Positions 54,485-64,000 of a stretch of DNA of 64,000 bases are shown in pieces. A program made the position numbers and the translations under genes. The number at the start of each line of letters is the position of its first letter. Position 1 is the first letter of the stretch. The DNA comes from Marisa cornuarietis (Eukaryota > Mollusca > Gastropoda > Architaenioglossa > Ampullariidae). The DNA is taken from contig SMMW01000077.1 of the NCBI GenBank assembly GCA_004794655.1, positions 1,240,001 to 1,304,000 on the forward strand, given 5' to 3'. The notes below the pieces were generated by a model. The model worked only from the letters and a program-made list of their open reading frames with translations, was not told the origin of the DNA and ran no database searches.

Positions 54485-56400
54485 AGCACTGTCATACAGT
54501 AAACATCCACTAGAACTCTCACACAATGTCCACTAGAGCTGTCACACAATGAATATCCACTAGAGCTGTCAAACAATATCCACTAGAGCTGTCACAATAA
54601 ACGTCCACTAGAGCTGTCACACAATAAACGTCCACTAGAGCTGTCACACAATATCCACTAGAGCTGTCACACAATAAACGTCCACTAGAGCTGTCACGCA
54701 ATATCCACTAGAGCTGTCACACAATGAATATCCACTAGAGCTGTCAAACAATATCCACTAGAGCTGTCACACAATAAACGTCCACTAGAGCTGTCACACA
54801 ATATCCACTAGAGCTGTCACACAATGAATATCCACTAGAGTTGTCACACAATGAATATCCACTAGAGCTGTCAAACAATATCCACTAGAGCTGTCACAAT
54901 AAACGTCCACTAGAGCTGTCACAATAAACGTCCACTAGAGCTGTCACAATAAACGTCCACTAGAGCTGTCACACAATATCCACTAGAGCTGTCACAATAA
55001 ACGTCCACTAGAGCTGTCACACAATATCCACTAGAGCTGTCAAACAATATCCACTAGAGCTGTCACAATAAACGTCCACTAGAGCTGTCACAATAAACGT
55101 CCACTAGAGCTGTCACACAATATCCACTAGAGCTGTCAAACAATATCCACTAGAGCTGTCACAATAAACGTCCACTAGAGCTGTCACAATAAACGTCCAC
55201 TAGAGCTGTCACACAATATCCACTAGAGCTGTCAAACAATATCCACTAGAGCTGTCACAATAAACGTCCACTAGAGCTGTCACACAATATCCACTAGAGC
55301 TGTCAAACAATATCCACTAGAGCTGTCACACAATAACCACTAGAGCTGTCAAACAATATCCACTAGAGCTGTCACACAATAAACGTCCACTAGAGCTGTC
55401 ACAATAAACGTCCACTAGAGCTGTCACACAATATCCACTAGAGCTGTCAAACAATATCCACTAGAGCTGTCACACAATAAACGTCCACTAGAGCTGTCAC
55501 AATAAACGTCCACTAGAGCTGTCAAACAATATCCACTAGAGCTGTCACACAATAAACGTCCACTAGAGCTGTCACAATAAACGTCCACTAGAGCTGTCAC
55601 AATAAAACGTCCACTAGAGCTGTCACACAATATCCACTAGAGCTGTCACACAATAAACGTCCACTAGAGCTGTCACACATTATCCACTAGAGCTGCCACA
55701 CAATAAACGTCCACTAGAGCTGTCACACAATAAACGTCCACTAGAGCTGTCACACATTATCCACTAGAGCTGTCACACAATAAACGTCCACTAGAGCTGT
55801 CACACAATAAACGTCCACTAGAGCTGTCACACATTATCCACTAGAGCTGTCACAATAAACGTCCACTAGAGCTGTCACACAATATCCACTAGAGCTGTCA
55901 CACAATAAACGTCCACTAGAGCTGTCACACAATATCCACTAGAGCTGTCACACAATAAACATTCACTAGAGCTGTCACACATTATCCACTAGAGCTGTCA
56001 CACAATAAACGTCCACTAGAGCTGTCACACAATATCCACTAGAGCTGTCACACAATAAACATTCACTAGAGCTGTCACACATTATCCACTAGAGCTGTCA
56101 CACAATAAACGTCCACTAGAGCTGTCACACAATATCCACTAGAGCTGTCACACAATAAACATTCACTAGAGCTGTCACACATCCACTAGAGCTGTCACAC
56201 AATAAACATCCACTAGAGCTGTCACAATAAACGTCTACTAGAGCTGTCACACAATGAATATTCACAAAGGCTGTCACACAATATCCACTAGAGCCGTCAC
56301 ACAATGAATATTCACAAAGGCTGTCACACAATATCCACTAGAGCCGTCACACAATGAATATTCACAAAGGCTGTCACACAATATCCACTAGAGCCGTCAC
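54485..56400. repeat. 23/27-bp minisatellite, about 75 copies
   Basis: The invariant core CCACTAGAGCTGTCA is followed by CACAATAT (23-bp unit), CACAATAAACGT (27-bp), CAATAAACGT (25-bp) or AACAATAT. Unit types alternate in patches, giving local higher-order repeats, for example a series with ACATTATCCACTAG from 55676 to 56100. The right edge decays to TTCACAAAGGCTGTCACACA. Stops prevent long frames. Confidence 0.97.
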
Positions 56401-56597
56401 ACAAGAATTATTCTAACGACAGGAGCGAATCGTTGAAGACACAACACAGAAATGTGAAGAGCGATGTTTTATCCTTTGCCTGAAATCTACTTCCCGTCAT
56501 TTGTCTGTGAAATCATCAGTTTGAAGAATTGTGTTAATCAAAGAAAAGCAACAAATTAGAAATAATACTTGAGTACAATTCTTACGACCATAACTCT

Positions 56598-56599
<2 letters not shown>
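56401..56599. other. Short unique stretch
   Basis: Single-copy sequence; nothing identified. Confidence 0.5.
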
Positions 56600-56655
<56 letters not shown>

Positions 56656-56745
56656 ACACACACACACACACTAGAAAGCGAGAGAAAAAGAGAGAGAAAG
56701 ATAAATGGAGGAAGAGAGAAAAAGAAAGAAAGAAAGAGAGAAAAC
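56600..56745. repeat. (CA)n microsatellite followed by GA-rich tract
   Basis: About 35 CA units with a single TA interruption, then a purine-rich GAGAGAAAGA and GAAAGAAAGAAAGA tract. Confidence 0.95.
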
Positions 56746-56765
56746 ACTTATTTCCTCCTGTCGCT

Positions 56766-56805
56766 GTCTCTAGACCTGGTGCCGTTGTACGGATGTGTTA
56801 CCATC
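56766..56805. repeat. Dispersed 40-bp repeat, copy 1
   Basis: GTCTCTAGACCTGGTGCCGT then TGTACGGATGTGTTACCATC. A copy with three mismatches lies at 57731-57770 in the same orientation. On the minus strand both copies translate to similar peptides (HPYNGTRSRD, HPYNGNRSRD), but no longer coding similarity is visible. Confidence 0.8.
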
Positions 56806-57042
56806 ACGTGACGATGCTGGTGTAGCGGCCATACCGCCAGTGGTTGTCCGCCTTGACATGTCACCTTCCTTACTGACCTCTGTCCTCCTTCCCTGCCCCT
56901 CATACACACCCTGTCCCTCCATCCTAGCCTCTCTCTCACCACTGCGACTACCACTACGACTACGCACTAGGTGCCCTACCTCCTTCCCCTGCCTCTCCAT
57001 TCACCGCGAGTACTCCGTCTCTAATTACCTCCCTTTATCAGG
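56806..57042. other. Short unique stretch
   Basis: CT-rich single-copy sequence on plus. Small CTACGACTAC repeats near 56942-56966. No gene is recognised. Confidence 0.5.
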
Positions 57043-57500
57043 CTATAGCCTCCAGTGACCTTTATCACCCTAACCTCCAGTAACCTTTATCACGCTAACC
57101 TTCAGTGACACTTGTCACGCTACACTTCAGTGACACTTGTCAGGCTAACCCCCAGTGACACTTGTCAGGCTAACCTCCATTAACCTTTATCAGGCTAACC
57201 TTCAGTGACACTTGTCAGGCTAACCTCCATTAACCTTTATCAGGCTAACCTCCAGTGACATTTGTCAGGCTAACCTCCAGTGACACTTGTCACGCTACAC
57301 TTCAGTGACATTTGTCAGGCTAACCTCCAGTGACACTTGTCACGCTACACTTCAGTGACACTTGTCAGGCTAACCTCCAATGACACTTGTCAGGCTAACC
57401 TCCAGTGACACTTGTCACGCTACACTTCAGTGACATTTGTCAGGCTAACCTCCAGTGACACTTGTCAGGCTAACCTCCAGTGACACTTGTCACGCTAACC
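57043..57500. repeat. 25-bp minisatellite, about eighteen copies
   Basis: CTAACCTCCAGTGACACTTG followed by TCAGG, with variants CTACACTTCAG and CATTAACCTTTATCAGG. Blocks of two to three units recur in order. Confidence 0.95.
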
Positions 57501-59889
57501 TCCCCGAAAGAGAAGAGTGAAGACACTTGTTGTTGTCATGAAGAGGCTGTCAGTATATCATGAAGTCTGTCAAATTGTGGAGACAAAGAAATGTCAGAAG
57601 ATGACGAGTGTCAACTAATTAACTGTTACAAGGCCTCACAACTACCTAATCTGTCTTCTGGTTGAGGTGATAGCTGAGATGTACGATGTATATCAGTATG
57701 TGGTGTTCACGTGCAAATAAGTCACCGTACGTCTCTAGACCTGTTGCCGTTGTACGGATGTGCTATCATCTTTCTTCTCTCAAACCACTCCACCCCTTCA
57801 CCCTTCGCCTCACTCACTCGGTAATAAAAGTGTCGACGATAATAGCAGCCGACAGATGATCTCTCCGCCAGCGCAGTCAAAGTGGAAGAGCCAGACGCAG
57901 GCAGACCGTGCCGGACTCTTTCAGACATCAAGCGAGGGCTAAAGTCACGCTCCACTTTCATTAGTTTATCTTTTCGCTGCTCAGTTTCTCTCTCACATTG
58001 TTACTTCGGAAAGAGCAGGCAATTGTGAAAACGACTTTTGTCCACTCACAACTGTTCTTGGATTGAAATGTAATGTCGGTATCCATGCCGACGAAGGTGA
58101 AAGTGCAGCTCGTAGAAGAAGCGCGGGGTCAAAGGTCGCTCAGCTCAGTAACTCACACGGCACTACACACCCTTGTAAATGATTGCTATATGTTGTCATA
58201 GGATACCAGTCTAAAGGCAATACCCTCATCGTCTCCAACACCTTGCACCTGGGTGGCCGCCCACCCGCTGTCGCTTGTTGACCAGACAGTTAATTGTTCC
58301 CTGGGCCTAAGAAAAGGACACGTAAGACAGTCTGGAAGAAGGAAATTCTTTGACTAATTCTTCTTTGACTGCTTTTAAACCACTGACTACACTACGTGAT
58401 AGTCGTCACCGTAAGGATTTGAACCGTAGATACCCTGAATCTCGGCCGGCACTGCTGAAAGTATTCTGGGGTATGTGGTAGACATGTCGACATGTTCAAA
58501 CTGCCTGTTGTAACATTTGTACACATGTGTACATGTACACTATCCCGTTACGTCGCCAATTACGTTGTGACGTGACGTGATGTCACGTGGTGGGCACAGA
58601 GTGCGTTCTACGTCTCACATGCCGTCCGTTACCTATAGCTCCCATGTCCCACCCATCGTTTGTACCCACCCATCGTCAGGACACGTCATCTAAACACCAT
58701 GAAATATGTTACTTGTCAGCCTCAGACGATTGCCAGGGTCAAACACGTCGCATTACGAGGCCCTAACATTACTGCCATTGGATCCTAACGGCACTGGTGT
58801 GTGTCAGTGACAACCTGCCGGTCTAACATGTTCATGGTTTCAACTGCTAGCTTCACATTACCGCCCTTGTCTCTTCTTACATGCTGGTGCGCTGCTGTTG
58901 TGCTCTTGGCTTATTGAATACGTATTGATCACTCTCCGTGATAAGGCGGTGAAGCTAGCGCAGGCCCCGAGTAAACATCTGCAGTGAGCTGTCATCACTT
59001 CGCCTCACTCTTGCTGTTATCGACGCTGGTATCGAGGTGGCTGTAAGCACACCTCCCGACTCTGGACCACTGTGATGCACAGCGAGAGACTTTGTCCAGC
59101 TTCTCCACGCTTCCGGAGTAAACAGATGAAATAAATGAGTCATTAAGACAAGACCGTAGCACCGGACACGGCACAATCCACAGACGTGGCGGCCTCTTGC
59201 CATCATCAGCATCAAGTACACAGGCCCTCAACAAGTCTCGTTATCAACAAAAATCAGATATGGCGCGCGCGGGGTTGTTCGCTCTTTGACGTCACACAAG
59301 AACAAAACTGAGAAAATAGTGGAAGACTATTTTAAAACTACATTTTTCTCTTCTTTTCTTTTTGACTTGTGAAGACCAGAGTGGAGCAGGAAAAGCAGGA
59401 AAGGTAGAACAAGAGGGAAATGGTGATTGGCAGACTAGGGTGGGGGTGAGGGGTGGGGATGGGGTGTAGGGGTTGCGGCCAAACCTCGGGTGTGTGTGTG
59501 TGTGTGTGTGCAGTCGAGGAGGAAGCAGACTGGCCCCTCGCCAGACACGAGAAAAAGGAGGCGAGCGGACTGGGGTATCGGCAAGAACTACAAACTAACA
59601 CGGGGACGGCATTCGGCCCTTTCTTCACTTTTATTTCCGACCACCTGATCAGGGTACCTGTACTTGTAGCTGTAAAGCCAGCCGACTGGAACCCTACAGA
59701 GAGACACGCTTTCTGGCTGTCGGTTGGTGTGGGTACAGTTACCATGGTGCTGGCTCCTTTCCACTTTGTTGGTTTCGGCCTTCATTGATGTGTAATAATA
59801 GTCAAGATGCAAGAATGTAGGAGAAAACATTTCATGATCGTTCTTCTCAGCTAACATTGACTGTAACTAGAGCGCGTGATTGACTACTT
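57501..59889. other. Long unique stretch, no gene recognised
   Basis: About 2.4 kb of single-copy DNA with CpG-containing patches and a GT run at 59490-59509. Open frames up to 135 codons (minus, 59338-59745) and 111 (plus, 59453-59788) overlap antisense to each other and show no domain. The dispersed repeat copy at 57731 is listed separately. Confidence 0.45.
57731..57770. repeat. Dispersed 40-bp repeat, copy 2
   Basis: GTCTCTAGACCTGTTGCCGT then TGTACGGATGTGCTATCATC, matching 56766-56805. The flanks are not visibly homologous over a long distance. Confidence 0.8.
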
Positions 59890-59982
59890 ATATACACCTG
59901 TATACTTATATACACCTGTATACAGATATACTCATATGTGAACATATACGCATATATACAATATACACATATGTATATGCAC
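59890..59982. repeat. TATACAC-rich simple sequence
   Basis: Irregular TATATACACCTGTATAC and CATATATACAATATACACAT repeats; a low-complexity, DNA-unwinding-prone patch. Confidence 0.85.
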
Positions 59983-60004
59983 GCCCGTAGGAAAAACATA
60001 CAAA

Positions 60005-60356
60005 ATCCAAACACAAAAGAATATTAGAGTATCAACACAAGAAATATTCGTGTCCACACAAAAGAATATTCCAGTGTCCATACAAAATTCGAGTGTGCAC
60101 ACTAAAGAATATCAAGTGTCCACACAAAAGAATATCAAGTGTCCACACAAAAGAATATCAGCCTGTCTACACAAAAGAATATCAGCCTGTCTACACAAAA
60201 GAATATCAGAGTGTCCACACAAAAGAATATCAGCCTGTCTACACAAAAGAATATCAGCCTGTCTACACAAAAGAATATCAGCCTGTCTACACAAAAGAAT
60301 ATCAGCCTGTCTACACAAAAGAATATCAGCCTGTCTACACAAAAGAATATTCGAGT
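60005..60356. repeat. 24-bp minisatellite, about fourteen copies
   Basis: AAAGAATATCAGCCTGTCTA followed by CACA, with AGTGTCCACA variants at the left. The 24-bp unit leaves frames of 102-116 codons open on plus and 77-87 on minus in more than one frame, so none is taken as coding. Confidence 0.95.
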
Positions 60357-60769
60357 AATAACGTGCACAGATCACACAGTGTGGCCGAACTCAAGCAAAC
60401 AGTCCAGTCATCTCCTGGGGTCAGCAGTCGCCTCGTGGACTGAAGCTGAATAAGCGAGAGAACAGTCGCCAAGGGGGGGAGGGGGTAGTCGTGGACAGAG
60501 CACGGGACGTGGTGTGCGAGAGACAAGGCAGCTAATGGCGAGGAAGTGTCGAGGGCATCGTATGAAGAGGTTACACCGGCTATCGTGTAGTGGCTAGTAC
60601 CTCCGGTATCGGGTGGCGGGTAGTTTATCGCTTAGGATATGCTGGGTGTACGCACGGTATGGGATGATGGATTTTATATCGACTGTGACCTGGCGTACGC
60701 TGAATCAGGGTATCGCATGACGTATCGTGTGCAGGGTATGACATGATGAGTGGTGGACTGGCTATAGGA
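60357..60769. other. Unique DNA, no gene recognised
   Basis: Single-copy sequence. GTATCG and GGGTAT words recur loosely at 60550-60740 without a fixed period. Confidence 0.45.
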
Positions 60770-61430
60770 CACGAAGGCTATGAGCAGTGATGGGTAGTGT
60801 AAAGGCTATGACATGATGGCTGGTGTAAAGGCTATGGGCAGTGATGGGTAGTGTAAAGGCTATGACATGATGGCTGGTGTAAAGGCTATGGGCGGTGATG
60901 GGTAGTGTAAAGGCTATGACATGATGGCTGGTGTAAAGGCTATGGGCGGTGATGGGTAGTGTAAAGGCTATGACATGATGGCTGGTGTAAAGGCTATGAG
61001 CAGTGATGGGTAGTGTAAAGGCTATTGCATGATGGCTGGTGTAAAGGCTATGAGCGGTGATTGGTAGTGTAAAGGCTATGACATGATGGCTGGTGTAAAG
61101 GCTATGAGCAGTGATGGGTAGTGTAAAGGCTATTACATGATGGCTGGTGTAAAGGCTATGAGCAGTGATGGGCAGTGTAAAGGCTATGACATGATGGCTG
61201 GTGTAAAGGCTATGAGCGGTGATGGGCAGTGTAAAGGCTATGACATGATGGCTGGTGTAAAGGCTATGAGTAGCGATGGGTAGTGTAAAGGCTATTACAT
61301 GATGGCTGGTGTAAAGGCTATGAGCGGTGATGGGTAGTGTAAAGGCTATTACATGATGGCTGGTGTAAAGGCTATGAGCGGTGATGGGTAGTGTAAAGGC
61401 TATGACATGATGGGCGACATGAGAATGGGT
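60770..61430. repeat. 54-bp dimeric minisatellite, about twelve copies
   Basis: Each 54-bp unit consists of two related 27-bp halves: TGATGGGTAGTGTAAAGGCT and TGATGGCTGGTGTAAAGGCT, each followed by ATG plus four variable bases. GTGATGGG recurs at 60787 and 60841, 54 bases apart. The dimer is the unit that was amplified. Confidence 0.95.
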
Positions 61431-62209
61431 GATAGCGTAAAGCTATGGTATGCATAGTGTATATCATGATGGTGTGTGTATATGATATGAGATAATGGAT
61501 GTTGTAAAGCTGTCAGAACTGCTACATTTTCGTTGGGCGCTGTCGGCCTTCCTACCTGACGTGAGTAGCACAACCGGAAGTTCCATTTGTGTTTTTCAAC
61601 TTTATAACAACCAGAAGTTCCACGTGTGCCTCCTTCTGTCGTATTTTCTTTCTGTCTGGAACCAAAAGATATTCCATTTCTGCTTTACTTCTTTCACTCT
61701 AAAACAACCGGAAGTTTCATTTCTGTCTCCTTGGTCTCGAGAACATTTCTCTGGAAGAAAACCAAAAGGAAGACGACGTGTGTGAAATGAGCTGCAGACG
61801 GCTCCATCGCCAGAGAACAAAGAGGTCATCTTGAATACAATCAAAGGGCCTACAGGTGGGCGAGGGCGAGGGCGAGGGTTGTGATCAGCCACCTCGCTAC
61901 TAGTTACCTGTCCTGACAAGAGGACACACGGCCAATCCTGTACACAAGTCGAGTTGTGTGAGACTGCTCGCCACTTCTCCACAGGTCAAAGACTTTTATT
62001 TGTTGTTTAGGAGGGGAGTGTGGTTGGGTTGGAGGAGGATCAAATATTTGGGCCGTTTGTCACGATGGCAGAAAATCGTGAGCACATTTTAACGACAGGT
62101 CCGAAATGAGCTGTAATTAACGATCTCGACTGACATTTCACCGTAGCTATCACTAAATAAATAGGAATGTCAAAAGGTTTTGAAAGTTTCCCCATTCGGT
62201 CTGCCATAC
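61431..62209. other. Unique DNA with ETS-motif repeats
   Basis: Between 61568 and 61745 a loosely repeated ACAACCGGAAGTTCCATTT occurs about four times. ACCGGAAGT at 61573-61581 and 61707-61715 are consensus ETS sites. The remainder is single-copy sequence without a recognised gene. Confidence 0.5.
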
Positions 62210-63945
62210 TGGACTGTGACGTATCCACTAAAAGATTCCGCGTGTCCTTAACGTGTAATCGTAATCGGCCCCATTGGACTAGCAGATCTTGTGTGGTATT
62301 AATGTGTAACCACAATACGGGACTGTGACGTATGTACTAGGAGGTCCTGTGTGGTATTAATGTGTAATCAATATACTGGACTGTGACGTATGTACTAGTG
62401 GATCTTGTGTGATATTAATGTGTGATCAATATACTGGATTGTGACGTATGTACTAGCAGATCTTGTGTGGTATTAATGTGTAATCAATATACTGGACTGT
62501 GACGTATGTACTAGCAGATCTTGTGTGGTATTAATGTGTAACCACAATACGGGACTGTGACGTATGTACTAGGAGGTCCTGTGTGGTATTAATGTGTAAT
62601 CAATATACTGGACTGTGACGTATGTACTAGGAGGTCCTGTGTGGTATTAATGTGTAATCAATATACTGGACTGTGACGTATGTACTAGCAGATCTTGTGT
62701 GGTATTAATGTGTGATCAATATACTGGACTGTGACGTATGTACTAGGAGGTCCTGTGTGGTATTAATGTGTAATCAATATACTGGACTGTGACGTATGTA
62801 CTAGCAGATCTTGTGTGGTATTAATGTGTAATCAATATACTGGACTGTGACGTATGTACTAGGAGGTCCTGTGTGGTATTAATGTGTAATCACAATACTG
62901 GACTGTGACGTATGTACTAGGAGGTCCTGTGTGGTATTAATGTGTAATCACAATACTGGACTGTGACGTATGTACTAGGAGGTCCTGTGTGGTATTAATG
63001 TGTAATCACAATACTGGACTGTGACGTATGTACTAGGAGGTCCTGTGTGGTATTAATGTGTAATCACAATACTGGACTGTGACGTATGTACTAGGAGGTC
63101 CTGTGTGGTATTAATGTGTAATCACAATACTGGACTGTGACGTATGTACTAGGAGGTCCTGTGTGGTATTAATGTGTAATCACAATACTGGACTGTGACG
63201 TATGTACTAGGAGGTCCTGTGTGGTATTAATGTGTAATCACAATACTGGACTGTGACGTATGTACTAGGAGGTCCTGTGTGGTATTAATGTGTGATCAAT
63301 ATACTGGACTGTGACGTATGTATTAGGAGGTCCTGTGTGGTATTAATGTGTAATCACAATACTGTACTGTGACGTATGTACTAGGAGGTCCTGTGTGGTA
63401 TTAATGTGTTATCAGCAATACTGGACTGTGACGTATGTACTAGTGGATTCTGTGTGGTATTAATGTGTAATCAGCACTACTGGACTGTGACGTATGTACT
63501 AGGAGGTGCTGTGTGGTATTAATGTGTAATCAGCAATACTGGACTGTGACGTATGTACTAGTGGATTCTGTGTGGTATTAATGTGTAATCAGCACTACTG
63601 GACTGTGACGTATGTACTAGGAGGTCCTGTGTGGTATTAATGTGTAATCAGCAATACTGGACTGTGACGTATGTACTAGTGGATTCTGTGTGGTATTAAT
63701 GTGTAATCAGCACTACTGGACTGTGACGTATGTACTAGGAGGTGCTGTGTGGTATTAATGTGTAATCAGCAATACTGGACTGTGACGTATGTACTAGTGG
63801 ATTCTGTGTGGTATTAATGTGTAATCAGCACTACTGGACTGTGACGTATGTACTAGGAGGTGCTGTGTGGTATTAATGTGTAATCAGCACTACTGGACTG
63901 TGACGTATGTACTAGTGGATTCTGTGTCTTTAGCGTGTAATCAGT
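62210..63945. repeat. 58-bp minisatellite, about thirty copies
   Basis: TGGACTGTGACGTATGTACT recurs 58 bases apart, followed by AGGAGGTCCTGTGTGGTATT and AATGTGTAATCACAATAC. Left copies are 57 bases with ATCAATATAC, middle copies ATCACAATAC, right copies ATCAGCAATAC or ATCAGCACTAC. This shows a clear gradient of variants along the array. In the right part GTGGATTCTG and GAGGTGCTG or GAGGTCCTG units alternate, forming a dimer. TGACGTA is present in every unit. Confidence 0.97.
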
Positions 63946-64000
63946 TATCAAGGTGAGCAGAGGAGGGAATGGTAGGGTCGGCGAAGCTGGTGACAGCTAC
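63946..64000. other. Right edge of the window, unique
   Basis: 55 bases of single-copy sequence after the last repeat; nothing identified. Confidence 0.6.

Noticed and set aside
58400..58460. tRNA-like B box on the minus strand (GGTTCAAATCC)
   Set aside because: The T stem has a mismatch, and no acceptor stem, A box or anticodon arm could be folded around it.
61495..61560. Possible exon MDVVKLSELLHFRW ending at GAC|GTGAGT
   Set aside because: Weak start context, no recognisable peptide, and located directly at the end of a tandem array.

Overview
This window looks like nuclear DNA of an aquatic invertebrate, most likely a lophotrochozoan and possibly a gastropod mollusc. The organism call is inference. 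It rests on an RTE-type non-LTR retrotransposon family, tRNA-derived SINE pieces with (TAA)n-type tails, many CA/GT and GA microsatellites, CpG-containing unique DNA, and the absence of prokaryotic gene organisation. No rRNA gene and no convincing tRNA gene was seen.

The dominant content is tandem repeats. About thirty separate minisatellite arrays, each with its own 14-84 bp unit, cover roughly 25 kb (about 40%) when my array boundaries are added up. The largest lie at 4.55-6.13 kb (39/44 bp, with a CCCTAACCCT core), 11.88-13.15 kb (48 bp), 35.2-37.3 kb (52 bp), 40.8-43.5 kb (38/31 bp), 44.2-48.0 kb (84 bp grading into 55 bp), 54.5-56.4 kb (23/27 bp) and 62.2-63.9 kb (58 bp). Several show higher-order repeats. 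Most long open frames in the window are by-products of units whose length is a multiple of three and that lack stop codons.

Two copies of one RTE-like LINE family carry the most informative history. An old copy at 31.0-33.8 kb lies mainly on the minus strand. Its 5' piece is inverted (the twin-priming signature), it is flanked by 7-bp direct repeats, and its reverse-transcriptase region is split by a 49-bp minisatellite whose unit includes the element's own Tyr-Lys-Ser-Leu-Val-Val codons. A younger, 5'-truncated copy at 46.5-47.7 kb on the plus strand keeps an open RT frame and sits inside the 55-bp array, again between 7-bp direct repeats. So in one place an array grew inside a LINE, and in the other a LINE landed inside an array.

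Host genes are almost absent. The only well-supported coding segment is a first exon on the minus strand at 49,414-49,660. It encodes an acidic N-terminus, a basic cluster and one membrane span, and ends at a consensus splice donor beneath a CpG-rich, ETS-motif promoter. I do not recognise the protein. A few possible regulatory islands lie in unique DNA: three perfect CREs near 39.15 kb, TATA boxes at 16.37, 39.53 and 48.37 kb, two RFX X-box-like sites, and several CTCF-like motifs. All are motif-level evidence only. The remaining unique stretches hold nothing I can name.
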